64,000 nucleotides of DNA from Owenia fusiformis (lineage: Eukaryota; Annelida; Polychaeta; Sabellida; Oweniidae). The notes below the pieces were generated by a model that saw only the letters and a list, made by a program, of their open reading frames with translations, searched no databases and was not told the origin of the DNA. The DNA lies in NCBI GenBank assembly GCA_903813345.2, contig CAIIXF020000002.1, positions 19,544,455 to 19,608,454 of the forward strand, read 5' to 3'. Position 1 is the stretch's first letter, and each line of letters opens with the position of its first letter. This document shows positions 44,579 through 56,159 of the stretch, in pieces. A program made the translations under genes and the position numbers.

Positions 44579-45387
44579 TTAAGGCCAGGGTGCATGTTGG
44601 GAAATTTTCTGCATTCCTCAATAACCCAGATGCGAGTAGAAATAATCTTGATTTACGTCATTAAAAATTCAAAATTCAGTCAAAGTAATATCATATTTGA
44701 AATCTACATGTAAAATTACATCTAGAAATGTGGTTTTAAAAAGTGTTTATCAACTTTGAAAATAGATTTTTTTTTAAATGTGACTTCTAGCTCGGGGAGA
44801 TTCCCCATAGACCCCATGCTATAAAATCACAAAAAATGAAATATATTTTCTTTTAGTGGACAGATAATATTTTTCTTTACTGGACATATTTTCATTAGTA
44901 TAAGTATCAGGCACATAAGGGTTATATGAAAATTGAGCCACTTAAATTGATAATATTCAAGTTTGAGGGAACTTTCTTATATACCTGCCATGTTAATTGA
45001 CCCGAATCAGCCACCTGGTGGTGAAACTGGTAACTACCTACTCGCATTTGGGTAATTGAGTCACATGTTATTTTTCAAACAAGAATCAATCCTTCCCCAC
45101 ATTATCTACATCTTCCAGTTTTGCACAAAGAGTATGTACAGTATGTACCTAGAAAAGACTTGTGAGAAGATTTGTTTGGTAAATTGTATAAAAAACGAAA
45201 AAATTCAGTGAAATTTTTTCACTGAAGTTTCTCAAAACATTCTTGTCACAATTCTTTTCTAGGCATATGAGTGCACTCTTTGAGGAAGATGTAGGCCATG
45301 TGGGGAAGGAGTGATTCTTCTTTGAAAAATAACATGTGACTCAATTGAGGAATGCAGAAAATTTCCCATCATGCACCCCGACCTTAA
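44579..45387. mobile_element. Palindromic MITE at a TTAA target, split by an insertion
   Basis: The left arm (44583-44618 plus 45059-45210) and right arm (45240-45383, reversed) match: ggaaattttctgcattcctc, gagtcacatgttatttttca, tccttccccaca and cctagaaaag. Both ends lie next to TTAA (44579-44582, 45384-45387), the duplication left by piggyBac or Kolobok elements. The 440 bp element at 44619-45058 interrupts the left arm. A second copy is at 47223-47490. Confidence 0.8.
44619..45058 (+). mobile_element. 440 bp TIR element, copy A
   Basis: Ends CAATAACCCAGATGCGAGTA and, reversed, CAATTACCCAAATGCGAGTA. Nearly identical over its length to 61119-61560. Non-coding. It is inserted in the palindromic MITE; the opposite arm of that MITE (45345-45365) and the copy at 47262 both lack it. 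Comparing with the empty arm (cctcaattgag) places the insertion within caattg. Confidence 0.85.
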
Positions 45388-47222
45388 AGATTGAAAATCA
45401 AAATATTGACAAATTTATGACCTAAAAAGCCGAAAGAGCAAATATTAAAATAAGGGTTGTCAACATATTGTATTAGCTTTGATCTCTTAGATCCGTTCCT
45501 AAGCGATTGCAGTTGTTTAGATCACTTTACGAATGATGTGAAATGATTCAGGATTTTAGCTTTTTCAAAGTTTATAATGGCGGCCAATGGGGGATTTTAG
45601 CAAAACATCTCGAAAATTAAGTTATTAAAAGGCCGAAAGATCTCTGGATGGATTTGCTGTTTTAGAAATCAAAAATAACACAGCGTTGGTTGTAACAAGG
45701 ATCCGTTGAATCCTAAGAAAATAAATGATTTGATGAAGACTGCTCTCCATTGAAATCTTGGGACCATAAAATGTCGATTTACGCGCTGTCGTGGCGTTAT
45801 TTCCATTATTCTAGGCCATGGCAGCATAAGTTGCAAATGGAATGCCTCTGTCCCAAATGATCTTACTTCAAAAAATTCTGAAATCAACATGTTTTTTTCA
45901 TTTCCTGTTTGGTGTAAATTTCTGATGACTACCCTAGACTAAATGTATATCCTCTAGTCTGAATATTTTTTTTGAAATTTGGAATGAAAATATTCAGACT
46001 ATAGCCCACATATGTTAAAACTTGGGATTGAAAATTATTTGTTTACATAGGAAGTGCCATTCAAAATGGCCGATTGGGTAAGTTAATTTGCATATTTGTT
46101 ACTTCCCCTAGCTTTATTTCCATTTGACAATATGCTGTGTTACTTTTTATAGCATTTAATTGTACCTTACTACTTAATTGAATTGTTATAATGCTTATTT
46201 TGGGGAAGTAAAGTTTCCTAAAATTGATAATTGTGTGCAGGAAATTTCCTGTTTTTCCCCACAGGAGGGACATGATGATCAATAGACTGAATTTTTGGGG
46301 AAATTCAGTCTATTGGATATAGACTAATGACTACCCCAAGAAATAGTTTTCCTTTTTATAGTAAACCTGGTAATAAGTCAATGGTAACTATAATGTAAAT
46401 GGCGATATTTCATGGAAAAACAATCAAAATGGCTGCATTTTTTCTCAAATTTCTCAACAACACTGAATTGCCTACAATGGTTTGATTTAGTCACTCAACA
46501 CAAGATGCAACGAGAATACATTGTAGAAAAACAAGGGACATCTTGAAGTCTAAAAATTTAGATGATGTTCACAAATATGACGTTTGTAAAATGCAACTTC
46601 AACTTGATACTACTATAGAAATATCTAGTAACTTATACGTACATAAAGGTAATACTGTCTACTTTATAAACATGAAGGTAATTAATCGTTAGGGCTATTT
46701 TATCAATGAGAATTATTACCAAATTTTGGATAAATTCTTACTTACGTCTTTGTCCGCCATTGTATCCTTCAATTCTACTTCAATCAAGAATCTGATTGGT
46801 TGAATAAGAAATGGCGGGAAGTGAATGGGAGCATACATTTTTGCATATTTAATGAGAGCAAGTGATCACGGTGGATAATGTTGACGCACCAATCATGTGT
46901 CCATAATTTGTCTGACGCTACTAGTGCGTGAGATGTCAAAAGTAACGCACCTCCCTTACACATCTAGCATTGCAGTACATTGCGATAAGTCAAAATAATC
47001 CTTTCCTAGCAAAATATTTTTGGTTGTAAAACATACATGTTTGCTTTTCAAATTAAAATATGACTGAATGTCTGGATACGATGCTTTGGAGCAAAGTTGC
47101 ACATTGACAATTTATTAAATCTAAAAATTAGGTAAAAACTCACCTCTAGGAGATCATCGTGGAGCCACCCCGTTTTATTTATTCCGTTTTTGTTATAAAG
47201 CCATGTATATCTTATAATGCGC
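45388..47222. other. Non-coding stretch with dispersed repeat pieces
   Basis: Contains gttgcaaatggaatgcctct followed by gtcccaaatg near 45832, a phrase also found at 49802 and reversed at 53600. A small hairpin (actgaattt...aaattcagt) is at 46288-46308. tttgtccgccatt at 46747 recurs at 54040. No gene recognised. Confidence 0.4.
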
Positions 47223-47490
47223 TTAAGGTAAGTCTGCATGTTCGGAAATTTGCTGCATTCCTCAATGGAGTCACATGTTATTTTTCAAATAGGAATTTCT
47301 CCTTCTCCACATTATTATCTACATCTTTCATGTTTGCACAAATAGTGCACCAATGAACCTAGAAAAGATTGGTGAGAATATTTGTTTTGTAAAACGTATA
47401 ATAAACGAGAAAATTCGGTGTCCCAGAATTTTCTCTTTTCTTATGGATTTTACAAAACAAATCTTCTAAGCCGTACATGGTTTTCTAGGC
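47223..47490 (+). mobile_element. Second copy of the TTAA palindromic MITE, right side lost
   Basis: Starts at TTAA (47223-47226) with ggtaagtctgcatgttcgga, then tgctgcattcctcaatggag and tcacatgttatttttcaaat, parallel to the copy at 44.6 kb but without the 440 bp insertion. It becomes palindromic around 47400-47470 (gagaaaattc...gaattttctc). The far end is degraded. Confidence 0.65.
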
Positions 47491-47611
47491 TGCTTGTCAA
47501 AAGTGACATTTTCCACCCTCTATGATAGCAGCTGGCTTCTTCAAAGATGGTGGGAACTTGTATGTCGAGTTTGTGCTTTCTTCCGCGCTTTATCGTGTCT
47601 AGGTTGTATTC

Positions 47612-47681
47612 AGTTTTGAACAGAATACTCAATCCTCAATCGGCCGGACGCCGGCCGATGAATCGGATCAAATGTGACCCA
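47612..47681 (+). repeat. Half-copy of the 125-bp palindrome seen at 49955-50079
   Basis: gttttgaacagaatactcaa, the cggccgg...ccggccg core and atcaaatgtgaccca match the right half of the palindrome at 49.95-50.08 kb. Confidence 0.55.
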
Positions 47682-47779
47682 GGCACTACTCAGCTGCATC
47701 CACTTATGAATAACCTCTGTTCCATTTACACGACGCCTGAAGCAATATGCCTACATATACGCTCAAACATCAAAAGCTT

Positions 47780-47958
47780 CAGGCCCGTAGCCAGAGGGGC
47801 AGCTGGGAGCCCCCCCCCCCCCCTGGCCAGAAATTCTTTCAAAATCATGCAGTTTTTCATCATTCTGAGAATTTTTCGCATGATTTTTAGCCAAAATTGT
47901 GAAAAAGCTCCCCCCTGGAAAAAAGCTCCCCCTCCTGGTAAAAGCTGGCCACGGGCAA
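47780..47958. mobile_element. Small TIR repeat (CAGGCCCGTAGCCAG ends)
   Basis: The left end CAGGCCCGTAGCCAG is answered by ctggccacgggca at the right. A C14 tract and three gctccccc motifs lie inside. Related to 16974-17192 and, by its ends, to 56561-56832. The interior phrase attctttcaaaatcatgcag is shared with the first of these. Confidence 0.65.
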
Positions 47959-48017
47959 GCGCTTAATTGTAAATTATGTGAAGTGAACTGAACATGAACA
48001 TGAACGCATGAACACAT

Positions 48018-49782
48018 ATATATTAGGGTTTACGGAAAAGACCGACCCCACCGACCACCGACCGGTCGGTGTTTTCCATAGGTAGCCTCAAAACAAAATA
48101 TATAAAAGACCGACCACTATGTAAAAGACCGACCAAAAGAAAAAAAGCCTGCCTTGACACTGACCAATTTTACAGGAAAACAATATTCCTGTTTCTGTCC
48201 GTACGTAGGCCTATGTCTGTTCGCCGTTTCCGGGCATTAACTCCAATACCGTTTTTCCAATATTGGCTACAGTAACAAGGCCCCCAGAAGAGAAAAATTC
48301 TAAATTCTTAATCACATTCTCGGTCCGGGCAAGTCCATGAAGTTCGTAAAGTTGTAGCTACGTTCATCCAGTTCGGACACAGTTTAAAACCAGTTCGGCA
48401 ACGTTTTAAAGAACGCAGTGACAACTTGTTTGGTGTGATAGCTATATTTGTTAATTAAGCTGCAAACGGAACAGGTTGGTGTACTCGCGACCTGAATTTA
48501 CGCCTGACTGTACAACGTCGTAATACGTTTCTAGTAGGATTGAAGTTCGCCGTGTGTCCAGATCGTTCTGCGTTCTTTAAAAACGTGGTCACTCGTTCTG
48601 ATTACTAAGTTCTGGATGACCTACTCGTTCCAGGGGCGGATCTGGGAACCAACAAGGGGGGGGGGCTCACACTTCTGGTATACAAATGCATGTAGTTTTC
48701 TCACATAAACAATCGTTCAGTTACAGTGTTTACTTAGTCCGTTACTTAGGCTACACATCCTCGTGTAATACGTTATTGATAGTTATATAGCTGGTTTTGT
48801 ATGATACATACTTTAACAAGCTCGTGTCGTAAGATATTTAAAGCTAAAACATGACATTCATTTTCTTCAGAAAGCATTTAAGCCAAGCTATTTTGGCCTA
48901 AACGCATGTTCGAAGTTATCTTGCGTCAGAAGCAATTAAAAAAGATTAATAAAAAGGTATCAACTTTCAGTTGACTAGTATTCTCTAACACAGTGGCGTG
49001 ACCTTACATGACCTTTTAATGTTAATGCTGAGAGCTTAATGTTCAATTAGATAGATAAGTTTAATAAGGGAGCTATATGATTATGATACTGTGCATCGAA
49101 ATCAAAATTGCCAGCATAGTACCCAATAAACATGAGTATAATGATTCCCGTTGACACCCGCCCCCCCCCCCCCTTGGGTGGGCCCAGAAAAAAAAATTGG
49201 CCAAAAAAGGCCTTCAGGCCCCAATAATTGGGCCTCTTTGGTCATTACTGGGCCTTTTAAGGCCTTATTTTTTAATTTCAGGCCAAATTTTGAAGAAAAT
49301 GGGCCTCAATATTTCAAAATTTGGGCCCACTTTTGGGTTTTAGGGGCCCAAATTTTTTTTCCTCGCAAGCGCGGACGTTTTTTTCTCTGACTTGAAATTT
49401 GGCCCCTCCCCCCCCCCCCCCCTTGTAGATTCCCAGATCCGCCCCTCATTACTGTATTAATTCATTGACTTTGCGTTCACGGTTACGTTGCGTAAAACAT
49501 CGCTAGCTTAACCTCTCCAAAGTTTAAACGGACCCTAAACGGTTCTTAGTACGTCAAATCCGTTCGTGCACAGTTAAAGTCTGTTTTCGAGAACGTAGTG
49601 AGAACTAGTTTGGTGTGATAGTAGGGTAAGAGGAGTCCCACTTATTTGAAAAACGAACGCAACTAGTGATTGTGTAAAAACCGAACGCCGACCAAGCACC
49701 GACCTCTCACCTCATGGACCCAACTGTGGAGAGTGACTGGTCGGTGGTCGGTGGTCGGACTTTTCTGCAAACCCTATATATT
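48018..49782. mobile_element. TIR element with AGGGTTTACGG ends and nested insertion
   Basis: The element spans 48025-49775. The left end AGGGTTTACGGAAAAGACCG and reversed right end AGGGTTTGCAGAAAAGTCCG continue into repeated ccgaccaccgacc motifs on both sides. A 7-bp direct repeat, ATATATT, flanks it (48018-48024, 49776-49782). Subterminal segments at 48330-48440 and 49510-49640 share agttcgg/gttcgtgc, aacgcagtgaca and tttggtgtgatag. The GGGCCC-rich repeat lies inside. No transposase is visible. Confidence 0.7.
48631..49446. repeat. GGGCCC-rich repeat, copy 2, with two outward-facing ends
   Basis: The left boundary caggggcggatctgggaacc (48631-48650) and the right boundary tcccagatccgcccc (49430-49445) are inverted copies of the same terminus. 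The body typical of the family (gggccc, aggcctt, cgcaagcgcgga) is only at 49155-49430. The 480 bases between are unrelated, so this may be two partial copies or one longer relative. No matching 5-bp duplication seen. Confidence 0.55.
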
Positions 49783-49954
49783 ATCCACAAAACAACAATA
49801 TGTTGCAAATGGAATGCCTCTGTCCCAAATGTATTTGTGATTCAATGATTTGTTCTTCAATTGATTTAGTTTTTAAAGCTAGAAAACAAATTTCAATGAG
49901 AATTTACCATGGCGTAAACAGAAATCAAAAATATGCAAATCAGGGAGTAATGCC

Positions 49955-50079
49955 TGGGTCACATTTGCACCGATCCGGCGCCCGGCCGATTGGGCGTTTT
50001 GTTCAATATTGTATTCGATTTTGAACAAAATACTCACTCGGCCGGGCGCAGTAGTGAAAATCGGAGCAAATGTGACCCA
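49955..50079. mobile_element. 125-bp palindromic MITE
   Basis: tgggtcacatttgcaccgat and cgcccggccga on the left are answered by tcggccgggcg and atcggagcaaatgtgaccca on the right, around an attttgaacaaaat centre. Would fold into one hairpin. Confidence 0.7.
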
Positions 50080-50485
50080 AGTATGTTAAGGGACCATTTC
50101 AAAGGTACAACTAAAGCTTTTTTTATAAGTATTCAACTAGAAAGTCTAAATCACTATCATTACTTGAATCTGTTTCGAGTTTGATGATTACAGGATCCAC
50201 GATTGTCTACTTACATACAGAGCTCTATAATATATAATATGTGGAATGAAAAAAGGGTACTAGTAATCACGTAATGAGTTATTCAAACAACACTTCTTTA
50301 CCATTGCCTTTGTTTATAATTATCAGACACATTTAGGACTTCTGCATTTCTTTACGCAGTCCTCTCCACTGCTATCCTTCTTTTCCCACATGAACATTCA
50401 TCAACAAAGAATTTATGGGCATTGAAAATGTCAGATTTTCTATAGTTGGATAGATCTTTTCTCTTACCCCTCTCTCCCCTCGCGA
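50080..50485. other. Non-coding stretch
   Basis: Nothing recognised. Confidence 0.3.
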
Positions 50486-50539
50486 ATACAACTAACGCCC
50501 GTCGGCTGCCGGATTAACCAGAAGTACTCGAAGGCAAAA

Positions 50540-50720
50540 ACCGCTTTTACAAACTGGCTTCTTACGTACTACAGAAGCCGGCTTCTGGAGTCACCAAGAA
50601 GCCGGCTTTTAAAAGCCGGCTTCTGAAGGACAACAGAAGCCGGCTTCTGGAGTCACCAAGAAGCCGGCTTTTACAAACTGGCTTCTTACGTACTGACGTA
50701 CTGCAGAAGATGGCTTTTGA
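50540..50720. repeat. Cluster of AGAAGCCGGCTTCT palindromes
   Basis: The self-complementary agaagccggcttct or its half (aagccggctt) occurs six times at 50571-50690, joined by two repeated linkers (ggagtcacca and acaaactggcttcttacgta). The ~75-base block cagaagccggcttctggagtcaccaagaa... is present twice, near 50573 and 50633. Each unit can form a hairpin or a long alternate stem with its neighbours. Confidence 0.8.
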
Positions 50721-51600
50721 ATATAGTTTATATTGTCATATTTTTGCAAAACTATACGGGTAAATTGAATTCTAAGCATGGATATCGATGAATTTGATCA
50801 CGTTCATCAATTCCAAAAAATATTATGCATTGTATTTCTGTTTAATAAAAACGCACCGCTCATTTTTCAAAACTGGCTCCAATTTAGAGCCAGTTTTCAA
50901 ATTAGCTCGCACCATTAAACACAAGCTATTAACGGACAATCTAGCCACTGGGAATCACGAGATACTGTCTCCCGATCATTTTGATGTGGATTATGCATCT
51001 TATTCTCGTATAATCTGCATGAAAATAATGAAAAACTGAAAAATATGTAAAATTATAACATTATTCAAGATTTTTTGCAAAAAGTCATTTCAAGTCAAAA
51101 CTATAAGAGAAAATTGAAGTCTAAGTAAAAATATCGATGAATTAGATCATGTTTACTAAATCAGAACAGATTATGCATTGCATTTCCGTTTTATAAAAAC
51201 GCACCGCTCATTTTTCAAAACTGGCTCCAACTTGGAGCCAGTTTACAAATCAGCTCGCTCCATCTTACACAAGCTATGTAGGGACAATCTAGCAACTGGG
51301 GAATCACGGAATACTGTCTCACGATCATTTCTATGTGCATTATGCATCTTATTCTCGTATAATTTGCATGAAAATGAGAAAAAAACTGAAAAATACGTAA
51401 AATTGTAACTTATTTCAAGATTTTTTGCAAAAAGTCATTTCAAGCCAAAACTATGAGAGAAAATTTATTTCTAAGTAAAAATATCGATGAATAAGATCAC
51501 GTTCACTAAATCAGAACAGATTATGCATTGCATTTCCGTTAAATAAAAACGCACCGCTCATTTTTCAAAACTGGCTCCAACTTGGACCCAGTTTTTTTTT
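50721..51600 (+). repeat. 349-bp tandem repeat, about 2.4 copies
   Basis: acgcaccgctcatttttcaa recurs at 50851, 51199 and 51549 (steps 348 and 350). Each unit contains the palindrome ctggctccaacttggagcca, then acacaagctat, acaatctagc, atactgtctc, cgatcattt and attatgcatcttattctcgt in order. The third copy breaks off in a T9 run at about 51592. Confidence 0.85.
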
Positions 51601-52546
51601 ATTTTTCAGCAATTTTAGTTAACATTTATTTGTCCATCTGTCTCTCAGTCAGTCCAAGATAGTGGCAAGTTCAAAAACCAATGTCTGTCAACACTTGGCT
51701 CTTTTTAATCCTCTGTAGATAGGATTCCTGTTTTAGAATATTTTTGTTCAGCATCAATAAAGAAAAAAAAACTGTGACTCCTGCTTCAAAAGCTCGCCTA
51801 TTTTCAAAACGGCCGCCATTTTTGTCTTGTGAAATTCACTTTTGGCCCATTTCCTAGCTTTACGAATAATTCCAGGTGTCTTTGTAAAGAGTAGTTGTAT
51901 GAAATAATTTTGTAACAAAAAATTAGCAAAAACATATCCATTTTTTTTTATTTTCTGTCATTTTAGCCATCATTCACTTTTGAGCTACACCATGTGAGCC
52001 CAGTATCCACGGTACTAATTTTTATTTAAAACAATGTGCTTTCTTTTAAGTGAAGTTCCAACAATTCCACTTGTTGAGGTGTTCCATCTAAAGAGGTGTT
52101 CCACTTTACAGGTTTTGAGAAAGTACTCATGGTGAAAGATATAATGACCTTCTAAAATCACTTGCCATACTTACCTGTTCTTTATGTTGGGTTATTAGGT
52201 ATAAGACATGGATATGATATTACATAAAATAAGATTATACAAGTAATATTAATAAAATATTATTAAATAAGAATTATGAAATAAATTGAATTGAATAAAT
52301 GACAGAACTAAATTTGCTTGCCGATCCTGAATTAATGATTTATGCAACACAACATGATATCATGTTTTAAATTTCACACTGTATTAATGCTTTAAATGCT
52401 ATATTCATAGAGTCAAGTAGTTGTGACATATTTCCTATTGTATTGCAATTAAGTTGTATGTTGTAGGCCTATATCAGTATGCCCTACACCAAAAGAAATA
52501 AAGCAATGTAAATACGTATATGTTACTATACTCATTGTATCTTTAT
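51601..52546. other. Non-coding stretch
   Basis: AT-rich, no gene recognised. Confidence 0.3.
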
Positions 52547-53365
52547 TATCCCAACGAACGAAGTTCTGTAGGGATATAGTGAAGCCCTCCGTCCGTCTGT
52601 CTGTCCGTCAGTCACACTGGAGGCCAAGAGAACTTATCCTGGTATTCATGTTGGAACTTGAATTCGTCCGTCTGTCCGGAAGATAACTCGAATACTAGTT
52701 AACAGATTTTCTTCATATTTGGTGGAAAGATGTATATTGGTGAATAGTTTTACGCACATTTTTTTTCAAGATGGCCGCCAGTTTGAAAATGCCGGGAATT
52801 TTTCACAAAAATCTTATGTTTTTCATTTTAAACCAAAATAATAAATATTATTATTTGAAATTTTGGTATTATATTAACAACATCTGTCTATTTCACATAT
52901 ATATCCCGAGTTTTTCACCCTGACCCCCAGGGGCGGTAAATGGGGGATTGGGAAAACAGGAATTTGCGTTAATTTTGAGATGTTTTTGAAGTATAGCTTT
53001 ATTATACTCAAATGAAAGGCAATTTAGAGTAGATTGTAAATATTGTAGCGTTTTTCTGATTCGGGCCTCAAAACATTCAAAATGGCCGCCTAATGCGTGA
53101 TTTCGCAATTATTTTCTGATCTCTTAAAAGTATGGCTATATTATACTCAAATTGAAGGTATTTCAGAGTAGATCACAATTAAGGCATTGTTTTTCTGATT
53201 TGCGTCTTTAAAACTTCAAAATGGCTGACTAGAGCAGAAATTCGCCATTTCTTAGATTTACATGATGCTACAATGATTTAATATATTTATTGAAGGTAAG
53301 AGTAGATGGTAAATATTACTTTGTGACTGTACATATCGATGATTTATAAAGTGTTCGTTGGGATT
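52547..53365. repeat. Dispersed repeat with short inverted ends and an internal 139-bp duplication
   Basis: Begins atcccaacgaac and ends gttcgttgggat, so the ends are a 12-bp inverted repeat. It includes a tccgtctgtctgtccgtc stretch, an aactcgaatactagttaaca then gattttcttcatatttggt phrase shared in weaker form with 16.4 kb, and a 139-bp unit (gtatagctttattatactca...) duplicated at 52991 and 53130. Non-coding. Confidence 0.6.
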
Positions 53366-54332
53366 TGCTACTCCGTGTATGTAATCCACAGTGGTCACTC
53401 CATACATGAAGATGATTTTCATTGGTTTATGATTTGACATTGGATGTTCACTTGAATAGGTATCACCCACTGAAATATTTTTAGATGGAAAATTGAATAG
53501 ATTGTGCCATGTTAAATTCTCATTGGAAATTTGTTTCTAACTTAAAAAAATTAAATGAACTGAAGAAAAAATTATTGAATCACAAAATCATTTGGGACAG
53601 AGGCATTCCGCTTGATACTAATATAGCTATTTTGTGGATAAATTTTTTATTGCAAATAATAGAAAAACGCTCATTCCCAATGCATTGACATAGACTTTAA
53701 TTAGTTCCAAATATCATTTACATAACCAGGATCACAGAATGTTAAAAAGTAAAGCCAAATACTTTAAAAATACTCCAATATCGCGGTTATTTGAGCATTT
53801 TTTATTATTTACCATCGTGAATCTGAATTTGAAATAATTTAAAAAGTCTTCGGCATATGGTACCGTTGTCCCGTATCTCATTTTGATCGGTTGAATTAAA
53901 GACTTCGTTTCGCTGGTAGAATATTATTAACAGTACAATGAGTATAAAGACACTTTGATTGATTGTTGTTCCAGAAGAATTTAGTCTAGGTGCTCTATTA
54001 AACATACAGTTCATGAAAATCTAATTGAAGCGACGTTTTTGTCCGCCATTCCTGACAACGGTATCTGACTTTACCGTTGTCAGGCTATTTCTAGATCCTG
54101 CGTGACATGGATATTTACAGGTTGGGCCATTTTTTAAACACACCAACAATGATATATCATTTTAAAGATAATTCAATTTGCAACAAAATGATATATTGTA
54201 GAACAATTTTCAACAACCCTGGCTCGAGCTATAACCATTTATGTGACATGGGGGTCAAAAAACACCTTTCCAATTTTCATTGATTTTGCAAACAATAGCC
54301 TATTTCTACCAAATTTTACTGTTCAGTTAAAA
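53366..54332. other. Non-coding stretch with dispersed repeat pieces
   Basis: Contains the reversed catttgggacagaggcattcc phrase near 53586, also seen at 45.83 and 49.80 kb, and gtttttgtccgccatt near 54036, also at 46.75 kb. No gene recognised. Confidence 0.4.
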
Positions 54333-55622
54333 ATTGCAACATTGTCATGACTCTTTCATAATTGGATATTATATTGTTATCTTTCAGTTTTTGAGCCATG
54401 CATGCTAAATAAACATGTGTATGCTTATTAAACAAATTCATTTCTTCTTCAGTCTGTCCAAATATGGCTCAATAGACCCACCCCCGGACTCACCTTCTGA
54501 TCGGATTATTCGCTAAAGACGCAAAAACCATTGGTATAATTGATGGATCTCTGCGGAAGTACCATCAAACTCCTAATTATTCATTCTTTCAGTTCGTCTA
54601 CATCCCTGAAAGGCTAGTGATCTCCATAGACCAACTGTTCTAAATGCCATAAGTACTATACATGTAATCAACAGGCTAGACTTTATATATCAGTAAGCAA
54701 GAATAGGGACATTTGCGATAAAAGGCTACTCAAATCGAGATGACATTTTTCTGAAAGGGTAGTGGCAGGGGCGGATCTGAGAACCAACAAGGGGGGGGGG
54801 CCCAAATTTCAGGTGAGAGAAAAAAACATGAGGAAAAAAATTTTGGGCCCCTAAAACGCAAAAGTGGGCCCAAATTTTGAAATTTTGAGGCCCATTTTCT
54901 TCAAAATTTGGCCTGAATTTAAAAAATAAGGCCTTAAAAGGCCCAGTAATGACCAAAAAGGCCGACTTTTGGGCCCAATTTTTTTTTCTGGGCCCACCCA
55001 AGGGGGGGAGGCCGGGCCCCAAGCCCCCCCCCCCCCTAATCCGCTAGTGAGTGGTGTCCACTCGGTGTTTCCCAAAAAGGAAACAATGAGCAAAAATATA
55101 TTCTGAATGTTAATGACATGAGGTGTTAAAAAGGACTCCTCAAGGATATAAAAAACATGTGAAAGAAATTTCATTTTCGATAGGAAAGTGCTTCATCACA
55201 CAGGTCCAATGCTACCCTGGAGTTTTTGGAGTTTCGAAATGACACCATCTCTAGCCCGGACAAATGGCTTACTGGCAGTCAAGATGCCAATAATGTTGAT
55301 TATAATACCTGGGGCATCTAGAACAGTTGGTATTTAAAGATACCCAGCCAATCAGGGATGTAGAGGTACAATAGCAGTTGAATGGTAATTTTGCATACAT
55401 CCATCAATTATACCATCAACCAATGGCTTCCGCGTCTTAAGCGAATAATCCGATCTGAGGATGGGTCGGGGGTGGGTCTATTGAGCCATATTTGGACAGA
55501 CTGAAGAAGAAATGAATTTGTTTTATAAGCATACACATGTTTATTGAGCATGCATGGTTCCAAAACTGAATGGAATCAATATATAATATCCAATTATGAA
55601 AGACTCATGACAATGTTGCGTC
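54333..55622. mobile_element. Long inverted-repeat element with a nested GGGCCC-rich insertion
   Basis: 54333-54650 is repeated in inverse at about 55310-55622: gcaacattgtcatga, catgcatgctaaataaacat, gtccaaatatggctcaatag, gatcggattattcgc and accaactgttct all pair. On the left arm a 40-codon plus frame (about 54500-54640) includes GIIDGSLRK, reminiscent of the first catalytic Asp region of PIF/Harbinger-like DDE transposases. That is weak evidence, but it raises the possibility that the arms are made from coding DNA. Confidence 0.55.
54761..55054 (-). mobile_element. GGGCCC-rich TIR element, copy 3, with AGTGG duplication
   Basis: Reversed relative to copy 1. The element runs 54766-55049 from CAGGGGCGGATCTGAG to CCTAATCCGCTAGTG and is flanked by AGTGG at 54761-54765 and 55050-55054. 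The body shares gggcccaaattttgaaattt and ggccttaaaaggcccagtaa with the other copies. Inserted in the centre of the long inverted-repeat element. Confidence 0.8.
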
Positions 55623-56155
55623 CATTTTTCAGAATGGGGTATTTGGATCTCGTAAGGGGTAACAGGGTACGGATAGCTAATTTTCAGATTTTACCGCGTA
55701 TTCGTTCCATGAGGCAATATGTTAGAAAATTACCGAATTTTACGTATTTTTACGAAAAATAGCACTAGTTTTATTATCACATGCAATGCTCAACTTTTAG
55801 AGGGCTTTTATCGTTTATTATGTAGATATTTCGAAAGCTATCTTATTTTCAATGATACCATAATTAATGAGGCATCGGGGCAGTCCAGTAACTTTTCATA
55901 ACATTCGATACATTATATCACCTATGTAGAGATTGACTGTTTAAACTATTCCCGATGCTGTTAATCGAGACTGCAGATCGACATTAGCAGGAGATGGTGT
56001 ACTTTTGCCAAACAATCGAATTTAGAGATCTTTATTATTTTGATGAATCGAAAATAAAAGATAAGTCTAACTAATTGCTCCAACAACTAAAAGCATTCAT
56101 TAGGTTCATTATTACGGCGTCATAATTACTAAAATATGGCTGGCCATCTGGACCA
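55623..56155. other. Non-coding stretch
   Basis: Nothing recognised. Confidence 0.3.
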
Positions 56156-56159
56156 ATGT

